From Polytrichum commune (Eukaryota; Streptophyta; Polytrichopsida; Polytrichales; Polytrichaceae): a stretch of DNA of 64,000 nt. Positions within the stretch are counted from its first letter, which is position 1. The number at the start of each line of letters is the position of its first letter. This document shows, in pieces, positions 10,624 to 22,292 of this stretch. The stretch is taken from positions 35,983,180 through 36,047,179 of the forward strand of contig OX485808.1 in the NCBI GenBank assembly GCA_950295325.1. The letters are read 5' to 3'. A program made the position numbers and the translations under genes. The notes under the pieces are model-generated. The model did not search any database. It worked only from the letters and a program-made list of their open reading frames with translations, and was not told where the DNA came from.

Positions 10624-13600
10624 ATGGCTGCGGTGGGATCGCGGATCTCCAAACCTCGCCCTCCCAGCGCAGGTTTGAATTTCGAGGCTCGGGACCATTT
10701 TTTTGTTGGGATTTTGAGTTGTGGGTTTCTGTGAATTTTGCGTTTAGGGGTTTGTACGTTCGTGCATTTCGCGATATGAGAGTTGTTTTTGGGATTCGAG
10801 AAGTCACATTGGCGGTGTAGAGTTGTTGGTTTTGATTCTGACCGAGAATTCTTCGAGAATTGAGTGCGAAATGGACGCTTAGGGTTACGTAGGGGAAGCT
10901 TGTCACTCTTGCAGGGCAATCGAATAGGGAATTTTGGAACCCGAGTGTTTTGAGTTGTGTTGAATTTGATTTTGATATTTTTGGGGTTTTGCAGTGTACT
11001 CCACTGCGATGGAAGGCGATGTTCTGTTGAGAGGTATGGGACACACCCTATTATCTTTTCCACGCAACTTAGTGACAAATGTGTGGAGAACGAACCGCAA
11101 GTCTCGTGGTGACAGCTGTCGCATCGAGGTTAGCAATTTTCTCCTTCCTGTATGGCAAAGGCACATTTGAGGTCGTTAGTTCTCAATTGGTTTCGTTTTT
11201 AGGTCTACATGTGAATGATGAACTCTTGTCTTTACTTCTATTCCTGACCTGGCTAGTGTTGTCTGGATGAGATCACCTGGAAGTTTTTTTAACAATTTTT
11301 TTTGGATCTTTGATCTTTGTTGAATGCATATTTTTGAGGTTTTTCAGTAGCATGCAGCAAGCAGATTCCTGCGTCCAAACATTGTTGGTTGGATGGTGTC
11401 ACTTCATGTTTTGCTTGCTTGACGAATGAACATATTTTCACGCTTCCACACGCAAAGCAGCAGCTCTAGCATGGGTATAAATATTGCTGAAGGATGTGGT
11501 TTTCATGGTCATCAATAGGACACATGTGGGTTTTCAATCTCATTGTATTTTCTTAGGTCTATATGTGGATGAGTTTAGTGAGTGGTATCCTGATGAGGAT
11601 GAGCTCTTGTCTTTGCTTCTAATTCTGCCAGTCTTTTCAGGATCAAACGGCCTGGACGTTTTATCTTTGATCTTTATTGAATGTCTCGAATGCGTGTGAT
11701 GAGGTGTTTTAGCATCATGCAGTAAGCATGTTCATCCATCCAAACATTGTTGGTTGGATGGTGTCAAATGTTTTGGCTTGTTAGCTTGACCAATAAACAT
11801 ATTTTAACCTTTAACACATAAACCGTAAGTTCTGGCCTGGGTAAATTTTTGTTGTTTTGAAAGATGTGGTTTGATGGTTATCAATAGGACACAGGGCTTA
11901 ATGGTGGGAGAACATCAAGCTTCATGAAAAGCGGGGGTTCTGCACTTTGGAGGTCAAGCCATCTGCGGCAGATTTGTTGTGCTGATAGTTCTGAGGTGAG
12001 TGTTACAAACCAATTCATCTACACCTTTTGTGAGAAGCAATTTGAAGTATTTGCTTCTTGATCCTGGGGTTGTCTATTTGTGCACAACTATGTTATGCTT
12101 TTCTTTGAAGTGATTTGCATAGCAGGAACAAGTGAAAGTGAATTATTGGCATAGACTGAGGCATTGTTGGGGGTGATATTCAACAGATCTTCTTAAAAGT
12201 AGTTGATTAGATGTTAGCTACATGAAGGCCATGATGTGCTGTTGCTTTGGTAAACGTGTTGTTGATGTAATATGTGGTATGTAAGTCTGTCATGTATGTG
12301 GAGAGTTTCTTATCTATGACTCTTTTTGGGTTATTGGGAAGTGTTGAAATTAGTAGGTGCAAGGTCTTGTCTTTGTTTATGACAAATGTGATGATTTTTA
12401 GGGTAGACCTACCTATGCTGTGCTCAGCTGGGATGGTAATTGCCATTAGATTGGTTAAAAGCATACAATTCTGGTAGTTGATACAGCTCTGACCTACCAT
12501 TAGGGATTTCCAGTCCCTGTTGACCTTGACTAGCATTGAGTTCTTCTGTGGCCACCTCAAAGAAGTGAATTTTCCAGATATATTCATCTTTGTATGGTGT
12601 TCGGCAGACTGTCCCCGTCACCAATGATTCGGACTTTGGAGTGTTTGAGGAGGGCGTGTGGGAACGTGTGCAATTGCTAGAGAGGTAAATTTGAGACCAC
12701 ATCTTGTGCTGTAACAGAGGGACAGGACAACGCATCTTTTTTTTTCTCAGGCCAGGCTAATTAGAGGTGCAGAGTCCAAATGAGCTGCATGTGTTCCTAG
12801 TTTCTAGAAAGTTCTAGTTGTTCATTTTGGTCTTGTTGTCTTAGTAACTCTTTTTGGAAACTGGATGTGTTCAGGCAGTTAGGAGTGGCAGTGGCAGAGG
12901 AGAACTACACAGAGGCGACGAGGTGGTTGTCGTGTTAGTGACACCTTTGATGCCCCGTTGCTTCTATCTGTCTGTTTGATAATCCCTTGCAATGCCAATT
13001 CTCTTCCATTACAAAATTTCGGAGACAAAATTATGAAATAGAGACAATAAAATGTTGAAGTAACATCATATACTCTTGCTTTAATGCATTTTAACTGCTT
13101 ATTTTCTTCTAATCAGTGTCACAATTATGCTACTACAAAGCAAATTGTTTCATAATAATAATGCTCATATTATAAGATTGTTGCATTACACACCACCAAG
13201 TATGGTTCAATGGATTATTTATATGATACACCACCCTTTGGAAATTTGTGTTGACATTCAATCATTCTGTCAGTAAGTTCATACCTGGAGAGTTTCAATG
13301 CGATTAGTAAGTAGTATTTTTCTCCACATGAATTGTTTCACTCAAGGATCAGCCTTACATGACAATATCCCCCGGATTGTCAGGTTAAGGGACCAACTGG
13401 CGAGTTTGAAGTCTAGGTTAACTCCAGGAGAGCAGGTACATAAGCAACTGATCCTTCAGATACATGGAAAAGGAAAATATTGTAGCTTTATTCTCTGATA
13501 CTGTAGGGCTGGAGACGTGAGTTACCTGATGTACGGCAGTGTTCCATGTTTATGGATATACTTCAAATTATGCATGTCGTAGAGTTATCCCCTAACTCAA

Positions 13601-16600
13601 CTTGACTTCTGGTCGGGAGTTGGTTGTACTGTATACAACATTTCCATGTTCAGTCGGTTTGCGATGCATGCTTGGAGGTTTGAACAAAGAACATTCTATA
13701 TCAGCTCATTGAGGGTCAAATTCATTTTGCCATGCCACAAGGTGCAAAACTGGGTTTGGCCCTCAATGAACCAAAATAGCTTGCTCTTCACTCAGATTTA
13801 AACACTACCTGCATGCACCACAAATGGAAGGAATTATTGATAGTATATGCAAAACGTTTCACATACTTCTGATAAATAGGCATGGAGGGCAGTCATATGG
13901 AAGAGACTAGGAGTTCAAGTTTCATGAAGAAGATTGTTTGTGTATTTTGGAAGATGGGGTGTGCATTGAGAAATGTCAAGATGAGTGTTGTAGTGGTCTT
14001 TTGAGGTGTTTGGTGTTAAAATGAGGGGTGTAGAGGTTGTTATTAAGTCCTTTCTGTGAATAAGAGCAGACGAAATTGAAGGGCATTTGAAAGGCGCAGG
14101 CCTCCATGTTGCAACATAGTGATATTTCTCATGTTCAAAATTGTCTTGGGTTGGGTTGTTACCAGTTTCTGTTGACCTATTCAACCCGATCTAGGAATGG
14201 CAGCTTAGGGCAAAGGATGACAGCTATTGCAGTGAGTTGATTGTTCTTACCCTTTGGGTTGTACATGTGCTTTTCCTTTGTTGTATTACTCAGAAACTCT
14301 ATCCATTCACTTTTTGGTTTTCTTAGCACTCATGGTATATCAACGGAACTTGGAAATTTTCATAAATTTAAGTCATATTTGGTGTAGATTTTGTGTAGAT
14401 TTATGACAGTTTGCAGCATCTGCAAAATCAATTCACTGGGGTTTGGGTCAGGCTATGGGCGAACTTGGCGATCATCGTACTCTGTCAGTCCTTCTTGAAG
14501 GATTGCGTGATGAGAATCATCTCATTGTGGATCAAACTGAGAAGGTGAGCTGGACTTGCACCTTTGCTGATTTTACAGTTTCTTGGTTCCATTAGAGTGA
14601 GATTGCCCTTGGCACATTCTTAAGTAATGATTTATTTTCTCTGTGGCAACTGAGACTATGCATCTGGATTAACTGCCCAATACTGTCATGAATGACAAGT
14701 CAAAAGTCCAGGATCGGAGTTGACTTGATAGGATTATCTTTTATTTCTAATGTTAATATTTCTGTGTTCTTCCATATGGTTCTCTTGTGTTCTGCAACCT
14801 TGTGGTCTCTCAACTGCCACAAGTATATATCTGCAGGCAATGTGGAAAATATTCATGCGATCTGGGAGGGAGGATATCGATCGAAAGCTACAGGCAGAAT
14901 CTCTTACTCTTATTTCTTCCACATGTCATTCACTTGCAAATGTATCGAAATTTGTCATAGTGGAGGGTTTCTATTCTGGCTTCATTTTTGTACAACTCTT
15001 TTTGTGATTTGGCAATAACTCAACTTCATTTAGGGGATTAGGTTCTTGTGATTTGCATGTAATGTATGTAACTCAGTAATTGACATTAAGACATGGTGGC
15101 AGGATGGAGTTGAGCTTTTGTTAACCAAAGATGGGTATAAAAGAGCCAAGAATATTCTTACTGAGGTAGGTTGATCTTGAAGACCATCTTGTATTTAGTA
15201 GCTGAGGCCTATGACTTCCCCATCAAGCTGTAATTTGGCCGCCATACAGAGTCCTTATTCCTTATGGGTCTGAAAGGCCCATTTGGGCCTCAAGTTGTCA
15301 ATCAAAGGGGTTTAAGATCACTGCTTGATATACTTAGCTAAAAGTCTCAAATTGACCCCATAATGAGTCCATTTATGATGTGCATTACAATCAGAGCATA
15401 CATGTATGTGGAATAAATTATAGGGAGATTTGAGCTTGGAAAATAACCTAGATTCAAAATACATTCCATGTACATTTAATCATTGCTGTCATATATATAT
15501 ATATATTCTCCTCCTGATTTTAAGAGGCTGTGCTAAATATAGATTTATTACCATAGACCAAATAGAGTATCAATTCAAATCCTTGTTGAGGGTTTGTACA
15601 AATCGTCAGGTGTCCTATATAACCACACCCCTGGTCCTTGAAGGTTTATTGTAGTGGAAGGCTAATGTTCTGGTTCTGCCTCCGACCATCTGCAGATCAT
15701 AGAAGTAGCGCCCTCATTTGCAGAAGGTTACAACAAACGTGCAACTGTAAATTATCTCCTTGAGGTAATACATCCACCTTATGTCTCCCTGTTAAATAGT
15801 TACATCATAACCAGGCAACATAAAATGCTTGTGTAGAAACCATTCAACTGGTTGCTCTTTGCTGATGCTTGATACTGAATGCTCATCTAATACTGTTGTG
15901 CATGAGTTTTTTTTCAGGAATATGATGACGCCATCAAAGATTGTCACAGCACACTCCAGTTGAATCCATATCACTTTGGTGCCTTGAGTGGTAAATTTCT
16001 ATTTGCCTTCTTGTCTGAGGGTTTAACTTGAGGGTTAAAAATTTGTCTATTCATGTGGTACTGTAAATTGCAGTGTAGCATATGATTATACTAACCATAC
16101 GAGAAGTATTGTCCTGCAGGTATGGGTTTGTGCTATGCTGCTAGGCGAGAATTTGAGTCAGCACTTTTTTGGTTTGAGAAAGCTTTGTCTATACATCCAG
16201 GATTGCATCTGGTATGCTGCTTAACATTGATCTCGCCCTTAAAATGTCAAGATTAACCTCTTGTGTGAAATATATAATTTCTTTTTCAAGAGGTAACATG
16301 TAATGTCTTATAAGGGAATAGTTTCCTAGAAGAGGATGAATTCTATTAGTTCCTTGTGACTGGCTGCCTCACACCTGGTTAATTTTCTCTGTTACATGAA
16401 AAGCCACAAATTCAGCCTCTAAAGGACTAATGTGTTCCTGTCTGGTGCTGTGACTTTCATTTGCAGATTGGCAAATATATTGAAGCTTTGAAGCAGGTAT
16501 TTCTTTCAGAGACAGATTCATCAAACTACATCTTGTCATTTGCCTACACTCTTGTGGTATTTAGTATCACGTACTCAGCTTATTTGAAGTTGTGCAGTCC

Positions 16601-17022
16601 TCTTAACTTTTTGCTTAGAATGCAATTTTCTATCCAGTGAAGGTTTTCATGTCCTGTAATGTCCAATAAACCCATTTGTAATGTGGTTGTAAAAGCTGTA
16701 TTTCAATAATAAAAATATATTGCATCATGTAACTCCAAATAGTAAGTGACACCAAACACCATGATGCAGTGTAGATTGTCAGGAAATAACTGGAATGCTA
16801 TTGAGTTTGGCATTTGGGTTGTGGCCTTGAGATCGATGTTTGTTAGTCTAGTGGCCAATGGAACTCTATTCAACAAGCTCATGTAACATGATCTTGTGGT
16901 TGTTTCCAATGGGCTAGAGTGTACACAGAACACTTTATGAGTTTCAGAGACTGTTGAAACAGAGAAAAGGTAAAATTAGTGGATTGATGTACATCGACTG
17001 GAAGGTCAAAAAACAAAGCTGA
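10624..17022 (+). CDS. UVR-motif / HEAT / TPR protein, probably plastid-targeted
   Basis: Proposed exons: 10624-10672, 10995-11128, 11888-11995, 12879-12922, 13384-13435, 14195-14231 (tentative), 14417-14544, 14837-14893, 15103-15165, 15696-15764, 15918-15990, 16120-16211, 16467-16496, and a tentative last exon 16948-17022. All phases agree and give 336 residues. The N-terminus is rich in Ser/Arg and ends in RQICCADSSE, typical of plastid presequences. Next comes a UVR-like helix pair (ENYTEATRLRDQLASLK), a HEAT-like segment (AMGELGDHRTLSVLLEGLRD), then about three TPRs around residues 215-310 (AEGYNKRATVNYLLEEYDDA; NPYHFGALSGMGLCYAARRE). UVR and TPR motifs mediate protein contacts, so an assembly or scaffold role in plastids is an inference. 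The start is the ATG that opens the presequence frame; an in-frame ATG exists at 10294. The 57-bp exon appears to use a GC donor at 14894. No symbol is assigned. Confidence 0.75.
11161..11887 (+). repeat. Tandem duplication of about 365 bp inside an intron
   Basis: Two diverged copies lie head to tail (about 11161-11518 and 11519-11887). They share 'ggtctacatgtggatga', 'ccaaacattgttggttgg' and 'gatcaatagGACACA'. The second copy ends exactly at the acceptor of the 11888 exon, so the first copy carries an equivalent AG at 11517-11518. Confidence 0.8.
13588..13860. repeat. Dispersed repeat shared with 58647-58885
   Basis: Both copies contain 'gtcgggagttgg', 'gaacaaagaacattct', 'aaccaaaatag.ttgctctt' and 'gcatgcaccacaa'. 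Both lie in introns of genes on the same strand. This copy also holds an inverted pair, TCATTGAGGGTCAAA and TTTGGCCCTCAATGA (about 13704-13770). Confidence 0.75.
16544..16774. mobile_element. Short TIR MITE, family 2
   Basis: The left end CTACACTCTTGTGGTATTTAG faces a right end whose reverse complement is CTACACTGCATCATGGTGTTT. The right arm carries 'aactccaaatagtaagtgac', shared with the 39413-39640 element and with a solitary end near 17938-17987. It falls in the last intron of the UVR/TPR gene. No ORF. Confidence 0.6.
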
Positions 17023-18280
17023 TGCCTGTGGACTGACTTTTGTACGCAGAAAATAGCGCAACGGAATGGTAGCAGTGAAGCAACTGACCGGAGAGATTTA
17101 TGAGAGAGCTGGGATAGGCAGGCTTGGAGCTTCAAAATGGAAGCAGAGCCACTTCCATTTTATATTATGCACCTTGTACAGAAGCAATGGGGAAGTTGCA
17201 CCCTAATGTTTAGCTGCATCTGCTTCTCATGTTGCCAGTTTCCACTACTGAGGTAGTTAAAATGGAATTAGGCACATATACAACTACAAGCAACTCTAGG
17301 TATCCGATAATCAAGTGAAGTCCATAGTGAGACTCAATGTATACTATCATAGAAGCAGTTGGACCTGCACTTTGTATCATGGAGCCCATAATTTAATGTA
17401 ATCAGGTTGTAGCTTCACATAAGGAGCATGGTTTCCTTCAGGTCTGTCAGCAATTTTCTCAACCCCTAAAGCCCCAAGCGAAATCGCTTCCTAAATCACT
17501 TAAAACAGTCCAATTCAGCAGCATATTGAAGAAAATTGGTATATCTTATTGTTGATCAGCCCATAGAGATGGCATCTTTGTAAAGTTAAGATTGTCAAGT
17601 TAGAATCTTTAATTGTCCATGTGTCCCAAATCAGAGGATTATATTGTAAATGTGCACACTGTTATGGTTGGGCATCGGTGTCTGTTGTGGTCTTTAGGAG
17701 TTAATTGGACATCAATGTTGGAGTGGTATATGACAAGGCTTGTAGTTATGAATGGCCTAACTTATGTGCCGAAAATATGATCATCCTAGGTTCATTATAT
17801 CGATCATCCCAATTAGTGCATGCTACTATTTGGAGTTACTCAATTTTTAGTAAGGAAAGTTCAAAAGGTTGTTCTTCACTATAGAACATATATGGCTTTG
17901 TGTGGTAAATCATTGTATTTGCATCAAATACTTATAGCACTGTGTAACTGCAAATAGTAAAATGCACTAACTGGCACAATCAGTGTAGTTGATAACACAA
18001 TTGGGAGTGTCTAGGTATCAGTTAAAGAGAAAAAAATCTTCAATTTGACCTCCTATGATTTTTGCATCTCAACTTTGATTTTGATATTTGAAATGACAAT
18101 CTTTGTGATTCACAATTTTGAATTGGATGAGGCAATTCTTGATGTGATCTAACGGGCTTGGTTTTCTAACACCTACCCAGGGAGTAAAAGTAAGAACTTG
18201 TTGCCTATAAGTTGTTTGCTTTATCATCCCCTTTAAGCTCTCTTGACTTATTCAAGGTATTTGTCCTTGATTTAAAAATA
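17023..18280. other. 3' flank and intergenic DNA
   Basis: No further exon recognised. It contains a solitary family-2 MITE end (about 17938-17987) and otherwise AT-rich unique-looking sequence. Confidence 0.45.
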
Positions 18281-20321
18281 CACTCCAAACTATGTAGTAT
18301 CACGCTTGTGGCAACCAAAGTGCATGTGATATTATGGAGTTTGTAGTGTTAAATTGGATGCGTGATAATAGAGAATTAGTGGAGCATGTGACATATGGAT
18401 TAACAAAAAGTGTAACATTGTCCTATTGAAATTGACGATTTCATACATGGAACATAGACAATCTTCCAAAGTTGCACACATATGCAAAGCTCATTTACGA
18501 TCGGGCAATTTGAGAAGTTGGGAAACACTTTGTATAGGATCTTGGAGCAAGACCCCAACATGGAGCAGATCGGGAAGATTATGAAGAGGGTGGTGGGGAG
18601 AATGATACAATTTTGGATCTACAGAACTTCGGAGATGATGAAAATTGGTTAGGTTCTCTCATGGGTGGGCAACTGAATGATCTTGATTTTGTATTAAGTG
18701 AAGCTATGGAAGCTTTAGATTTAGGAGGGAGGCATTTGGGTAGCCATGGCATTCATTGTGGGCTTTATGAAGATGATGAAGAAGAATCAAACTTGATGAT
18801 TTTGGGATGACAATAGTTGTGTAGTGGACTCTTGGTGTGTACATGTCCGCATAAGTGAACCTTTTGGAGAAGTTGAATCATACTTTTTTTGGCCTTTAAG
18901 CAAAGTACTTTGTAGAAATCTTAGTAGAAAATTGCATTTGTTTAGATGGTGAAAGGGAACTTGCTAGCACTGCTAATTTATGTCATGTGTAGACCATAAT
19001 TAAGTGATGATATTGAAATCTTTGCAAAAAATAGATATTAAAGACAAGAAGCTCATGGTGTAGTAATTTGATTTAAGAAAGAAGAGAAGAACTTTACCTT
19101 CATCTAATCCATTTTTAGGAATTTAAAGAATATTTCTTAATTTAGCAAAGAACATATGAAAGATGTCAACTTTTAATTGGTTTGTCTTGGAAACACTAGG
19201 GTCTTGACCGATAATGCCCAAATTCCTTCCCAAACAGTGACAACCCTATATGCAAAATTGTCGAAACTCAAACTCTTAGATCTTCCTATAATGAGCCTAT
19301 AATTTAGCACCACATCAACCTTCGTGTGTAAATGACCCACTTTTTTACAAACTGACTGACAATTATGAGGGACGTACATTCTACACATTTGAGCTCACTA
19401 GAAATTCATCTCAAGAAACATACATGAAAAATAACAGAATTATAAGGGACATCATCCAAATGCACATATGAATGCAGTTCACCTCCTTTGCCTTTTTAGA
19501 TTCAAAGAGATGGCGTTGCAAAGGTCAACAAATTCTTCCCTATTGATTTAACGACAACCAACATAAAATTCACGATATGGACAAAATTCCAAACATTTGA
19601 TGAAGAATTTCAGTATTTGCTAAGAAAATATTTATAGTAATTGAAAATCGCTTTACGAAACGAACCTTGAAGTCACCACTGTCGTCCAATGCATTATATA
19701 TTGCTTCTATATCTTCATCGGCAATTGATGGAAGTGTCTTACAACAACACCATTTCCTTGATGTTCGTTCTCATATTCAAAACAACTCGGCTTGTAAGGA
19801 TATGTAGAAAGCATAATTAATAGGGCTTGCATTTGAGATTAGAGAGAAGTGACCTTCACAATGAGTATTGCATGCACTTGTACATATTCAACTCCTTAAA
19901 GAGCTTCCCACATTGGTGGATTGAATTGCCAAGAGATGTGCAATGTATGTGAGAGGGAGAAGACAAGGTTCAGGATTAGGGTTTAAGGTTTAGAACAAAT
20001 GATACCGTGAGAAATCTACGGTATCATAACACATGATCCATCTTCACATGTCAACCTCCCACTTGGCCTTCCCAAGCAATGTGACATATCCATGCATCAA
20101 TTATTCAACAAGTGGCATGAAAAGAAGAAGGAGAAGAAGAAGAAGAAGATCCACATATTGACACATGCATTGGTGCAATGTGAGGGTGTGGGTTGAATTC
20201 TATGGCGGTTTGCATTAATGGCAAAACCCATGATATAAGGGAAAGAAATCTGACAATAAGGAGCGAGATTTAAACTAAGAGCATTCATTCCCTAGGGTTA
20301 CATGATATTAGAGAGTGAGTG
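18281..20321 (+). mobile_element. Decayed DNA transposon, about 2 kb, long form
   Basis: The left end (CACTC..., then 'tatcacgcttgtggcaacc') and right end ('gatattagagagtgagtg') match the two ends of a short element at about 46853-47170; the middle 1.7 kb is absent there. The short form looks like an internally deleted derivative. Inside, about 18478-18810 reads as a coding remnant with two in-frame stops, ending in an acidic stretch (DLQNFGDDENWLGSLMG...). It could be a transposase C-terminus, but I cannot assign a superfamily. No clear target duplication was found. Confidence 0.5.
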
Positions 20322-21640
20322 ACATTATATATGTTGATAATACGGAGTTTAAGATGTAACAAACCCTAGATTCTACAATAGCAATCAACATCTTGATCTT
20401 CTCCCTCTCCCGATTAGCCCTCTCCTTTGATAGGAGTTGTGAACATTCACCCCCCAATATCCTAAAGGACCTCCATAACCTATTACAAAATAGGAAAGTC
20501 AATGGTTAGGAGGATTAATTCTCACCAAAGCCCCACCGTCTGTTTGGACTTATAAGGAATTCAACAAGTCCTGGGAGAGCTTTTACAAGGATAATGCATA
20601 TTGTAGGTTATGTTCTCTGCACCCTCTCCTTATAGTATATGAAACACAGAATTAGTGAAAGGCAATTAACAACTCCAAATCGTACCCATTGCCATTTGCT
20701 CCTTAATTATATTAGCTCATTTGAATATCTTATTCAATATTAAAGTGAATGTTCTCATGCTCCTTAAGTGGTTATGTGAGTCTTTCCAATCAAATGTTGC
20801 CTATTGGACTTAAATTAGTTAGCATATTTTGAGCAATTAGTCTAATCTCTTTTTAAACACATGTCTTTCTAGTGCCAATTCTTAGATCCACACCTAACCA
20901 TATATCCACTGACATATAGGTGTCCAAATTATTGTTGTGTTCAATTTAGACACGTCTATCATATCACAATATAGTGGCCACATTAAGGTTGAGGGCATCC
21001 ATAATTGATGAGGTCCATTTAACCGCTCACTAGGGTCATGTAATGCCGACATAGACGAGATCTATAGTTTCTAGGCGAATGAAGCTAAAGTATATATGGT
21101 GGTGGCTGGTGATTGATTACCCTTATAGGAGTTTTGACAATTATTGTAGCCAAGGAGTAGCATTGAGATGAGTGGTTATGATTAACCTATAGATCAACTA
21201 TGTGTAACCCTTAAATTTACGCTTCAAAATTTGTAACAATTTCCATATTCATGATTTAAAAGAAAAGAAAAGAAATGCATTCTTCTCAACATTTATTTCT
21301 CTTTGCAAAAAAATAACAATACCTCACTATTATTCCTCCTAAACAAATGCAAACTCTCTTATTTTATTGGTTATAAATGCCTAAAACCTTAATAGGGTCT
21401 ACTTTGTAACATGATTGTGTGTGTGTGTGGGGGTGGGGAAGGGAGAGGGGGTTCTGATTGGATTCTACCTTGAAACGAGCAGCCAACTCAGCGCATTTCG
21501 ACACCTCAGCGGACACATCACCGTTCGACGTAGTTAGTTCGTTAAGCCTCCACTTAGTTAGTTGATTAGTTAGTGACTTCTTGCATTTAGTGATTCAAAT
21601 CCCCCGCGCAATATTGTGGCATTCTGGCCGAGTGTGTCTC
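20322..21640. other. Intergenic; one dispersed-repeat copy and GT/G-rich tract
   Basis: A copy of the 'agtc(c/t)aatctc...gtgtccaa' family lies at about 20820-20960. A (GT)n and G-rich tract lies at about 21416-21450. No ORF supported. Confidence 0.5.
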
Positions 21641-21649
21641 TCGAACTTT

Positions 21650-22218
21650 CAGAAGAAGCCCTAGAGAATACTCGAAGCAGTCAATTTAGATCGGAGAAGC
21701 TCGTCTTTCTCATTCGACATATTATTGCGAAATTGATAATAGAGTCCTTTTACTTGTACGAGTGCTAGGAGGCGTTGCTGTTCAATCTTGCAAGCACTTA
21801 CTCTTTAGGGAGCATATTTTTCAGAAGAAGCGCTAGAGAATACTCGCAACAGGCAGTTTAGTTCGGAGATGCATTAACTGTCAGTATGTACATTTTTCAG
21901 AAGAAGCTCTAGATCAGAATACTCGAAACGGCCAACTTAGATTGGAGGAGCTGGTCTCTGTCGTTCGACATATTGCATATTGATGACACAATTGATTTCT
22001 TGTAAGAGTGCTGGCGTGCGTTGTTGTTCAATATTAGAAGCACTTATGGTCAGTGTGTACATTATTCAGAAGAAGCTCTAGATCAGAATACTGGAAGCGG
22101 GCAACTTAGATCGGAGGAGATGGTCTCTGTCGTTCGACATATTGCGGTACACTCGTTTTTCTTGTATGAGTGCTGGCGTGAGTTCTTGTTTAATATTAGA
22201 AGCACTTACTCGCTGTGA
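21650..22218 (+). repeat. Four tandem repeats upstream of the dienelactone hydrolase-like gene
   Basis: Copies start with 'cagaagaagc(c/g/t)ctaga' at about 21650, 21822, 21898 and 22067. Full units are about 170 bp, and the second is shortened to 76 bp. Each full unit carries 'gaatactcgaa', 'ttcgacatatt' and 'gagtgctgg(c)g'. The array ends about 75 bp before the proposed start codon, so it occupies the promoter or 5' leader. Confidence 0.85.
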
Positions 22219-22292
22219 CATTAACATCCTCAACCATTCACCTCGTAGATAGTAAAGTTCGGAGACAATATTAATCCTGGCGAATATTTCTG

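Noticed and set aside
10428-11078. 216-codon minus-strand open frame (and a 195-codon overlapping one)
   Set aside because: Overlaps the first exons and intron of the UVR/TPR gene, which have consistent phase and splice sites. The product has no recognisable domain.
21650-22218. CRISPR-like array of repeats
   Set aside because: Units are 76-172 bp and fully repeated, with no short-repeat/unique-spacer pattern, in a plant nuclear context.
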